Origin: Saccoglossus kowalevskii
Taxonomy: Eukaryota; Hemichordata; Enteropneusta; Harrimaniidae
Reading direction: 5' to 3'
Assembly: GCF_000003605.2 (NCBI RefSeq)
Contig: NW_003105615.1
Location: forward strand, 1,640 to 29,363
DNA: 27,724 nucleotides
The notes under the pieces are model-generated. The model was not told the DNA's origin. It was given only the letters and a program-made list of their open reading frames with translations, and did no database searches. Every line of letters begins with the position of its first letter. Position 1 is the first letter of the stretch. The position numbers and the translations under genes are program-made. Shown one piece after another: positions 1-8,900 of this stretch.

Positions 1-800
1 GTCTCACCCTGAACTTTTGGTGACTCTGTGGTGACATCAGCTCTCATCCATCATAAGAACCGCTGACTGGTGACATCTGATGGCAGCTGTAACTGAGCTA
101 ATATAGGGTACAGTAATTCTACCTCTCAACTTTCTACTTTCAAACTGTCTGCTGAGTAACACTTGTACTTTGAGCTGGGATTGGTAGTCAAGTTGTGTCC
201 TACTGTACAGAGAACTATTTCTGAATTATGACGATTGAATTTCTACAAATGAACTTTTGATAACATTGTTGTTGAACAGTGCCCTCAACGCTGTGCCTGA
301 ATAATCTGCGGACACACCCAGGCCACGCCCGATTTCGTCGTGCAGCGCCCCCCATGGTTGATTTCGTCCAGCCTCAGGAACTGCACACAGAAGCTGACTG
401 TGAGTGAACTGTGACCTGATGTGAACATTGATGCTGAACTGTTGACGTATTCATGTGTTTGTTACTTATGCACACTTGTGTTTTTTGATTGATTGATGGT
501 TATTGTTCATTTATTGTTGATAACATTGGCTTTGTTACGTTCAAATTAGCTGATTTTATTATTCATTGAGGGACCAATTAGCACATTTAAACTCAAACTC
601 TAATTAGCTAAGGTTAGGTTTTCTTTCTTTGATATATTTTCAGGATATCCTATCTCACATATTTATATGCATATGCTAATTATTGTACCTTTGTTTATTT
701 TACTGAAGTAGATTGCATTAAAGATTGTGGAGTTAAAGTGCCTGTGTGTGCCGCCTGGTTTTGTTGCCCCTGCTTCCGGTCTTGGTGACTATATTGATGA
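1..800 (+). repeat. possible LTR-retroelement debris
   Basis: No open reading frame of useful length is present. Two stretches share a TTGGTGACT core, at about 17-25 and 781-789. The first sits in a context (TTTTGGTGACTCTGTGGTGAC) that resembles the LTR-end/primer-binding-site junction of some Gypsy or BEL elements. The second follows a stretch at about 710-775 that reads like an R/U5 region. Short GGTGACATC motifs also recur at 31-39 and 70-78. This is pattern resemblance only: no LTR pair, polypurine tract or gag/pol coding is visible, so the class is a guess. Confidence 0.2.
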
Positions 801-840
801 ACCACATGTATCTTTCCTGTGCCGAGCCCCAAAATTTATC

Positions 841-1104
841 TTTCCCGTACACATTTGTCCCACTGAATCAATGATCTGTGAGGCTTTGTGAACGGTGTGT
901 TACAATTACAGGCATATTGATTTCCCATTTTAGAGCTATGTTTTCATCTTTGTTTATTATTTTCATATAGCAATCTCATCATATGTTAACATTGTCGTCT
1001 ATGGAATTTCAATTAGTGGTATGAGCCCTACACATATCCATTGTATATTTCAGTTGTTTAGAATCCACTATAAGTACGACCTTGGCGGCGCTGCACACCA
1101 TGGA
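841..1104. other. intergenic, no gene seen
   Basis: This is AT-rich sequence with stops in all frames and no recognisable repeat structure. It separates the possible retroelement debris from the degenerate tandem repeat that begins near 1109. Confidence 0.5.
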
Positions 1105-1108
1105 ATGT

Positions 1109-1345
1109 GAAGACGTCATAATGGGTTTGATAATGTCACAATGGGGCTCGTGTATAAATTATCATAAATGTGGCGTCACAATGGGAATCCGTGCATAAAT
1201 TAGCATAAATGATCATACATGGCCGTGAAGGGAGTAATTGGGATGAGGATGACGTCACAATGGGATAATGCGAATAAATTTGCATAATTGAAATATATTT
1301 GAATAGGAGGTCGTAACGAGGTCGTCGTGAATACATTTGCATAAA
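1109..1345. repeat. degenerate tandem repeat with CRE-like cores
   Basis: About five imperfect units are seen. Each begins with a (GA)CGTCACAATGGG-like segment (near 1111, 1134, 1174, 1250 and, weakest, 1308). In the later units an A/T-rich TATAAATTAGCATAAATG-like segment follows. Spacing is irregular, roughly 25-75 bp. The unit at 1250-1257 contains a perfect TGACGTCA. Long open frames on the minus strand here come from the repeat and are not convincing genes. It could be a satellite fragment or the terminal array of a non-autonomous transposon. Confidence 0.55.
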
Positions 1346-1418
1346 TTAATATATTTTTTAAAAGTTAACGAGCATTGACATCACGAAAGATTTTTCAGAA
1401 TGTATCGTAGAAGGCGCT

Positions 1419-1430
<12 letters not shown>

Positions 1431-1450
<20 letters not shown>
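1431..1450. repeat. (CA)n microsatellite
   Basis: An uninterrupted run of ten CA units, preceded by an imperfect CATACACATA lead-in. Confidence 0.9.
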
Positions 1451-1451
<1 letters not shown>

Positions 1452-1509
1452 CCATTCACCAGCTTAGGCTAATACATACACGGCATTTTGAAAACTAACG
1501 GAGTTTATT

Positions 1510-1860
1510 ACACAAAAGAAGGGTAAAACTAGTAAGATCAGTTACATGGAATATACATTTTTTTTGTTCAAGTAAATAATAAAAAAATGGATTAAAAACT
1601 GAGTAATATAAGAATAAGAAAAAGAATAATAATAATATTGATAATAATAATCATAATAAAAAAAATAAATTTTAAAATGGTTGAAATACATAGAGTATAC
1701 ATTTTGTAACGCGGTTAAGTATTCGATTATGAAACTGACAAAAGAAGGTAAAACTATTAATGATGAAAAACGGATTAAAAACTTAGTAACATAAGAATAA
1801 TACATAGAGTATACATATATAACACGGCGGTTAAGTATTCTCAAAGGAAAAACTAGCAAA
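1510..1860. repeat. AT-rich direct repeat block
   Basis: Three landmark strings each occur twice in nearly the same order. ACAAAAGAAGG(G)TAAAACTA is at 1512 and 1739. GGATTAAAAACT(G/T)AGTAA is at about 1589 and 1773. AATACATAGAGTATACAT is at about 1685 and 1799, each copy followed by a CGGTTAAGTATTC tail. The block therefore looks like a diverged tandem duplication, with the first copy expanded by an A/T-rich AATAATAAT stretch at about 1625-1670. Confidence 0.6.
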
Positions 1861-1933
1861 CTAGATTGAAATAAATGGAATAGGGTTAGGTGTCAGTAGA
1901 AAACTCACCCTGTGTCCTGCATTCTATATCATT

Positions 1934-2794
1934 TTATATACGGTGCTGTATGATGTCAAAGAGTTGGGAATCCATTTCGCGTGTTGACAACGTCAATTCA
2001 CAGGAGACTAAACACAATTCAGGCGTTGATTTAAACCAACGAAACATCACGCGAGTATAATGCTGGGAATATCTCCCGACCAGATCTGGGTGGATTCGTT
2101 GAAATGTAGAATAACAAATGGCAATTTTATGACTATTAATTTCACGCAAATTCAGCAACAATTTTCTTCATAATCAGTCTCGCCCACTTTGGACGAATCT
2201 ATATAACAGCAGGGGGAGAGGTGTCATGCTCATGTAATCGTTCATGCATAATAAAACACCACCAATGAGCAATGGGTCGTTTGGATGTAAAAATAAAAAG
2301 AACATACCTGACAAGACGTTTGATCCGCGATAAAATATCATTGAATTCTCTAAATTGTTTTATCGTTAATGATACACCATGCTTGGTGGGAAATCCATTA
2401 TAATACTCTCGAACATGGACGTAGCTTAGTGTTACAAACAGATTTTTGACTGGGCACAACAAATAGGTGAAAATATTCTCACCTTTTGGGGAACACATTT
2501 ACCAGCTGTTGGATGCGTTAAACTACCGTCAGATGATACCATTTTAGAACATTCACCAACTGTTGAACGCGTTAAACTACCGTCAGATAATGTTGGTGTA
2601 GCAAACGAATTCACAGCCTTGCGTCTTTTGACACAGCAAGTTGGATTGTTAGAACCGTCAGGGTCGAGTTGTGGCAATGGTGTACCAGTGGCTATACATT
2701 GTTCATACATTGGACTTGGAGACGGAGTCACTATGTCCTGTACTGGAGTCCCGGAGAAATCGTTTAGATATGTCTGTAGTTGATTTGAACCCAT
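1934..2794 (-). CDS. PC4/p15-like domain small protein
   Basis: Proposed three-exon minus-strand gene: 2794-2503, 2449-2308, 2132-1934. The exons sum to 633 nt (210 codons plus stop) and all phases agree. Exon 2 carries the recognisable part: YVHVREYYNGFPTKHGVSLT matches the core of the PC4/p15 transcriptional-coactivator fold (V-x-IREYY, then a basic turn and GISLT), which binds single-stranded or unwound DNA. Exon 1 encodes a Pro/Ser/Thr-rich leader, a KRRK basic patch and a doubled SDGSLTxxTxGxC repeat. Exon 3 encodes an unrecognised C-terminus. Splice sites: donors CTG|GTAAAT and CAG|GTATGT; acceptors CCCAG and the weak AATAG. Intron 1 would be only 53 nt. If it is not spliced, exons 1 and 2 are in different frames and the locus is a frameshifted relic. 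Human-type PC4 is about 127 aa, so this is a longer, divergent family member, possibly carried by a multicopy element. Confidence 0.5.
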
Positions 2795-3034
2795 GTTGCT
2801 ACAATGGTAGACAGCTATAGAAATAAATTCCAATACTCATCCTCATGTTCAAGTTCTGCCTTCTCCTCTGCTGATTGGTTGTTCCAATTTTCCCAAGCAA
2901 GAATATATTTATAGAATTTTCACTCGAGATATTGCTTAACAGCATTCCTGAATTGAGAGGGATAGTGATAGTCGAATATCACACAAGATAATGAAGGTCG
3001 ACATAATGTATATAGCAGTATGTCGAATATATAC
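2795..3034. other. intergenic, no gene seen
   Basis: This is the upstream flank of the minus-strand PC4-like model. I see no clear TATA box, additional exon or repeat. It runs into the (TA)n tract. Confidence 0.4.
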
Positions 3035-3040
3035 TATATA

Positions 3041-3076
<36 letters not shown>
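3035..3076. repeat. (TA)n microsatellite
   Basis: A TA-dinucleotide run with one G interruption near 3046. Open frames crossing it on both strands encode only Ile/Tyr runs and are not genes. Confidence 0.9.
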
Positions 3077-3078
<2 letters not shown>

Positions 3079-3646
3079 GGTACTTCATCTCAAACAAACA
3101 AAAAATCCAAATATCTGAACATAGTAACATTTCCAATGTTTCAAGTCTGTTATTGTTTTCAGACAGACGGCTAAATATCACTACACTGTCAAAATGCTTT
3201 ATCGCTCAGGTCAGGCCAGTGTAAATGCATGCCCTCTATGTGTGAGTGAGTTTTTTTTTGTTTATTTGAGCTGACCACAACCTGGCGCTAATTCGAAACT
3301 GTTCATTTTCAGACATATAGAAAAAAATGAGATTACGGGTAACTGATTAATTAATTAATTGTTTGTTTGTTTGTTTACAAAATAAGATACCATAGTTCAT
3401 GGTCTCCAGCAAGTAGTATCGCTACTCAAGATTTTAATCAGAGGTTGAAATTTCTTATTAAATCTGGCTTTTCTTCTTTTTTTTACCCAAAGACCAAACA
3501 TCAAAGTGTGAACCCTAGATATGGATGAACACTCCTACCCACCAATTCAATAACTGTCCATCTACGTATACCTCGGAATATCAGCGCGGGGGTTGTAAAG
3601 ACCATGTAAGATACGTTTATTTATTTATTTTGAATTTTATTACAGT
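3077..3646. other. intergenic with simple repeats
   Basis: No gene seen. A short (TTAA)n stretch followed by (TTTG)n lies at about 3346-3376. The sequence just upstream of 3647 may belong to the Polinton relic but cannot be aligned by eye. Confidence 0.4.
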
Positions 3647-4639
3647 GATACTGACACGGATGATATTGACGAGAATACCACCAACAAGATTAATTTCAAT
3701 CTTGTCAGTAAGAGAAAACATTTTGTCAAAAAGTTTAAGGTGAGTCGAACTGACTGGGTCATAAAGGTTTCGCACCCAAATTATTAAGTTCATAGCGAAT
3801 TACAAGCTAACTTTCATCAACTGCTTGAACTGGTCACCTCTGACCTTGACAGACGTGACCAAATTCGTATTTCCATAAATATACCCTACGAAATTTAGCT
3901 ATCGTTTATACCGGTTGATGACATGAATGTTGACAAGATGATGTCCAGCGTGGGGAGGTTTCTACAATCTTACCAAACTATTTCTCTTAAGGAAAATATC
4001 ACCATCAGGAGGATATCTTTTGAAATGCCCCTTGGCGCTGGCAAAACATGTGGGAGGAAGCAGTTTCATACGAAGATCGCAGACAGGTTGAGAAATTCCA
4101 AATGTGTTGCGCTAGAGCGATCATGGTCGACATGTCACACAAAGGACGAAAATCCACCATCGGCTTGGAATTCGATGAAGAAGAAAAAACGGCGAGCTAC
4201 TCTATACAAATACCCGAGCTAAAGAACTTTTACGGAAAGTCAGAGTCGAACAGGGTCTATGTGGCATCGAGGAGATTACAAAATTGCAGAGCACGTAACT
4301 CTATTTCAGATTACACATATTATTGCATCATTTGCCTCCATCATCTTTGTGGGTGATGCCGCAGAAGGTTCCAAAGACATATATCTATAAAGACGAACAC
4401 TGCAATGTTATCACAAACAATACCGGTTTTCTGGGAAAGAGGTACTATTGCACTAGGTCTGATAAGTCTTATTCTAAACGTTACAATCACGTGTGTCTGA
4501 CGGGGTGTTTGAGTTATGGAAATCAATGGACTATGTGGTTATACAATGGAAAAATAGCGGAAATTGTCAAAGATTTTTCAAGAACGAAGAATGTTTCAAA
4601 GGACATCAAAAGTTGTTTAATGATGAAAAACTCTGCAGT
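3647..4639 (+). pseudogene. broken Polinton/Maverick DNA polymerase B, N-terminal part
   Basis: Remains of the N-terminal third of a protein-primed type-B DNA polymerase of Polinton/Maverick elements, which replicates the element's own DNA. Recognisable pieces in order: a basic N-terminal segment (3647-3783); a segment with the D-x-I-R-I strand (about 3788-3900); the LQSY segment and PLGAGK turn (3923-4045); the MCCARAI segment and IPELKNF (about 4090-4230); the TGFLG / YYC segment (4410-4450); and a Cys/His cluster ending in CFKGHQKLF (about 4592-4618). It is broken. In-frame stops lie at 3785-3787, 3896-3898 and 4296-4298. Reading-frame changes lie near 4021-4048, between about 4200 and 4254, and between about 4510 and 4565. 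Exonuclease and polymerase catalytic motifs are absent, and similarity stops near 4639. Full-length relatives exceed 1,000 aa. The family call rests on motif memory and was not searched. Confidence 0.7.
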
Positions 4640-4875
4640 TAGTTCAGATGCATCTCTTCCTCCATGCTCACACTATTCAGAAAGGCAGAAATCTTCACAG
4701 CTGTTAGAGCTTCAAATATTAATGACAGGCCTCGCACAGGACGGTTAAAGTGTTTTCCAGCAAGCATTTGGTCTGCGGGAGCTGCTGCATACAAATCTGA
4801 ATCAAGAAGTAGATCTAGTAAAACTGCATTTAAAATAATTATAACCAAAGTTGCTCGCCTTCCTATCAAATGCAA
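4640..4875 (-). pseudogene. fragment of a multicopy-element protein (unclassified)
   Basis: Minus-strand open frame of 78 codons that ends exactly where similarity to the Polinton polymerase ends. It contains GKHFNRPVRGLSLIFEAL, which resembles a G-K-x-[FY]-N-R-x-[VL]-R ... [VI]-[FY]-E-A-L segment found in large uncharacterised multicopy proteins of marine invertebrates. I cannot name the family. The first 20 residues are hydrophobic, but this may simply be the buried helix preceding the motif and not a signal peptide. No flanking exon is evident and the fragment covers only a small part of such a protein, so a truncated insertion is the likeliest reading. A chance open frame remains possible. 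Confidence 0.35.
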
Positions 4876-5201
4876 TTTATAATATTGTCAGTACCATTAA
4901 AAACATCCTATCTACTATTACCTGTCTCATGATAAAACATATTTTATCAAGTAACTATGTTAATTCATCGGACATAGTAATGCTCACGAATAATTGAGAC
5001 CCAAAACATGCTTGTATATTTTCAATAAACAAAATTGCAGTAATACTTTCTACCAAAAGTTCAATAGTTTCACTGCTATAGTTAAAACCAAATCACACAA
5101 ACTGTGTACAGCATAGGATCACACTATTTTATATGAATTCTCTCAAACTCATCTCAAGTAACACATTAACTTGTTACTTTACTTTGTCTATATTGATTTA
5201 C
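4876..5201. other. intergenic, no gene seen
   Basis: AT-rich sequence with no coding signal or repeat structure that I can identify. Confidence 0.4.
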
Positions 5202-5371
5202 CTGTGAAATGTTACCACGTATTTGAACTTAGGAACCGACAGCCTACATCTCCAAGACAGACTAAAATATTCTGAAATTGGCGTAGTGATACCTACATTA
5301 CCAGCTGGGTTCATATGTGACTCATTACAACTGTATGTCGCTCCGCACTTCACCTGGCATTTGTTGTTCAT
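5202..5371 (-). CDS. possible orphan exon (unknown protein)
   Basis: Minus-strand open segment of 56 codons. It begins at an ATG (5371-5369) and ends at a good donor, CAG|GTAAAT (5202|5201). The translation has a Cys-containing start (NNKCQVKCGATYSC) and a further Trp-Arg-Cys, which is less biased than random AT-rich translation. No convincing acceptor, partner exon or family match is visible. It could be a first coding exon, a piece of the element remnants just to the left, or chance. Confidence 0.2.
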
Positions 5372-5918
5372 TATTTTGTATGAAAATATGTTGTATGCGA
5401 CAATTTTTCGATAATACAGCCTTTGTCGCAATTAAAAGTATAGCACAACTCAAATGATGCCTACGGACTATATTTCTAACGATCATACATAAACAGCGCC
5501 ACCAACCTTTACAAAATGGTAATGTTTTGAGCCTTGTTTGTCAATAATTAGTTATTGTTATTCTATTTCTGGTCAAAACTAACCACAATATTCCAATGCG
5601 AAGAAACGTTATGATGTGAATCATTGTTATTTCAGTCCGGAAAAAATATTTTGACAATGTTACTAATAGCTTGCTATTACAATTCACACTGCTTCCGAAT
5701 AATGTATGTATGCAAGGATAGTAACAAATCGTGGAACCTCACACCTTCTTATTTTGCGTTTTCCAACCTTATGTGAAATTTGAAAAAAGAACGTTTCGCC
5801 ATGTTTGTCAGTGGTGCGACTGAAATGAATGTATAGCTATCCTACCCCAATGATAATGGAATAACTCAATAAGATCACAGTCAGTCGCTCGTCCATTGAT
5901 AAATTATTTGTGTCAGAA
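5372..5918. other. upstream flank of the first fucosyltransferase-like gene
   Basis: No coding signal. This should contain the promoter and 5' UTR of the gene starting at 5919. No TATA box at a sensible distance or other clear core element can be picked out by eye. Confidence 0.35.
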
Positions 5919-8900
5919 ATGAAGTACACTGCACTCATTGTAACGACGTTCTTCAGTTTATTTGTATGCTTCTACTGGTCGAATATGAACAGTGTTCCTA
6001 TGCCGTATATTCGGGTAAGTTATCCTTAAAATTACGTTACGTCAGTATTAATTAAAAGAATTTTAAATTAATTATTTTAATTATTATGTTTTTTACCCAT
6101 GGTATTATTTATTAATACAATATAGTTACACACATTGATGAAAACAAATTTGAGTTGAGAGTGAAGTGTCATTTGCCTCAATTCCTCCTCAAAAGGGAGT
6201 TGATGTAATATAGCATACCCGAAATGTATTTCAAGCAAAACGTAGTTAAAATTCCTTTCTATTTTTAGTACGAATATCTAATAGAGAGCTGGCGTAAATT
6301 AATCTCAGCATGCATCATCATTGTTGTTGTTTTTCGAATTCTGTTTTGGAACTCACATATTAGGAAGCAGTAATATGGGGAACACAATAAGTAACTTGTG
6401 TGTATAGAAAATACTTCATATGGAATATTAGCTTACTATGCGGTGACTTGATGATAACTTACGTTGCTGAGATATACAACCACGACTTTAAGGGGGTTCA
6501 TTTGCAATTTAAAAACACAATGCCTTAGTTATTGGTTTTGTTGTGTTGTGTCTAACGGATTGCATTGTGTTGTGTTGTGTTGTGTCAAACAGCCATGTAA
6601 GATAGTCATAATTCGTTGTCCGCGTCTGACAATACATCTCGTTTTTAAAATCCGAAAGAAAAAAGAAAAACATGACATTTTTGTAAAAACTCATAGCAAG
6701 TGTTCCAAATTTAAAGCCATGTGTGAAGGGAGATATGTTACTAGATAAAACTTTTCTTGATGTGTTTGATATGAACATCACATTGTAAGCGTTGCACCAG
6801 ACTACACAAGCTGTCACAGTGGTTCATGTCACCAATTGAGATACAGTTGCGTACGAGTCAATTATGAAATTATAATATTTTAATTATCCCGTCATATGTT
6901 GGTAGCTTATGTTAAGATAATAAACCATTGTTGAAACAACCCGTTCTTATTTTTAATCTCCGATTAATTGGGAAATAAGTTTTGTCAGTATATTCGGAGA
7001 ATGGCTTATTGGCACTACTATAATTGTTATTTTAAAAACCAAACTGATTATTAACTGACAATTATAAATAAAATCAATGATAACTTTTCGGCATATACTA
7101 TTTTGGCACCCAATAATTCAATGTCACAAATATAAGCATTGTCTGCAAAACTAATAATTAAATATGTTTTGTGTTATCAAATTAATTCAAATTACGCAGT
7201 CAAATACAATATGCCAAATACTGAACCTGTCCTGGCTACAGATATATCTATAGAATTGGTCCCCTTTAAAGTTTTAATTTTTGGCGAAATCGACCATATG
7301 TTCTTCAAACAGAGCACATATTTGTTAATTGTTGAATGAGCATGAAATTTTATTCGACTTCCACGTCATATTTGTAAATCGCTAATCGCCCTATTTTAAA
7401 TATCAACACATTTGAATAGTAAGTGGCGAGTAGGAATGTAACTTTGAATCCTAACTGCTCCTCGATGAGGTTCAATCATCCTAGAACTCACTCAACTAAA
7501 CATTAATATTGTCGCTTTCATTAAAGAGAAAAGTTTTTTGTGAAAGACGGGAGAAATGTTCAATTCATTTGGCAAATTACAGAATTTCGGGTTTACTGTG
7601 TGAACACATAACCCAGACAATGTTTGAACAGTGATATCAGTATAAAACAACCGAGTGACCAACTGCGCATGTCTGAATATACAAACAAGTTATTGAGAAA
7701 CTAAGCGTATTTTGTTAATGATAAGGTGGAATGCGAAATAATTATGTTGCCTCTGATTTTTTTCCTTTAGCTTGCTGACTTTATCACACATGCATGATAT
7801 ACTAACATACTATTAAAATTCATATTCTAATTATGGCAGGAATACGCCACCAAGAGCGATAAGAAACAGAATTTGTTTAACCTTTAACGAATCACTATTA
7901 CTAATTAAGAAGTCTGAATATCTCAGATGCTTCTCAAATAGGTGTTTGAAACATTACACGAGCTATGTTAAATAAAACTTCTATGTTTTGCTTAATGTTT
8001 GCCTGTCGAGAGATTTATGTTTGGTAAATGCAGGTTTTGTTTGTCACAACAGCCTTCTTTACCATTGAAATTATGGTTTATATATTATATTTTAGCAATC
8101 AGTGAATGCTGCAACACCTGTTCAAGCTCCAGAGAAATATATTATGCAGCATGTTGCAATTGATTCACACATAGAGAACTACAGTTTACATCAGATCAAT
8201 AGTACAGCAATCAGCAAATTGAACGTAAAAAAAAGGGAAATGTATGAACGTTATTTGTTTCCCTTGATATATTATGGTTGCGGACCATGCGAACAGTATT
8301 CGTTTTTCGTGAGTGGTATCGTCAATGCTATATCACAGAACCGTTCAATAGTAACAATACCTTTCCATAACAATCATTTGCAAAATGCGAATGTGGAACG
8401 CAGTTTAAATGAAACGTTCAACTATTCAAAACTTCGACAAATTGTAGGTTTGGTAACCGTTGATGAATTCATTGATGTCTGCGGTACAACATTCACCCCG
8501 CAACAGGTTTTACTGGGACCCCAAGGTACTCCTGAAAAAGCAGAATTACGTGAACAAAGATTGCACTATTACGAGGTTTACGTGAGAAAGATGAAAAATT
8601 ATATTCCAAACATAAAGTTACCTACAAGACAAGATGTTGAGATATACCAAGAACGCGTGTCTCAGCATTCGTTGAGGATGTCCTATGATGTCGATTGTTT
8701 ATTCTTTGTAACTGCAGTACAGTTCTATAATGAATATAGAGGACCGGAATATAACAGTATCATGACACAAATTAGCAAACACTTGGTTAGGGCGCCTTAC
8801 CTTCAAAGGCTAGCGGACAACGCTATCCAGCAGATATCAGGAGGATCTCATTATGCAGCACTTCATTGGAGAAATAGATCTGCTGAATAGTGAGTAGATT

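Noticed and set aside
1136..1342. Minus-strand 68-codon open frame
   Set aside because: It follows the degenerate tandem repeat and has repeat-derived, low-information composition.
2450..2482. 33-nt intron (GTGAGA...CCCAG) in the PC4-like gene
   Set aside because: It is too short for metazoan splicing, and because its length is a multiple of three the join runs into a stop. The 53-nt alternative from 2502 keeps the frame.
2936..3224. Open frames on both strands across the TA-rich tract
   Set aside because: The Ile/Tyr runs are the translated (TA)n microsatellite.
3646..3740. Exon-like block with a TTACAG acceptor and an AAG|GTGAGT donor
   Set aside because: The same reading frame continues beyond the apparent donor with further Polinton polymerase-like sequence, so the splice-like sequences look coincidental.
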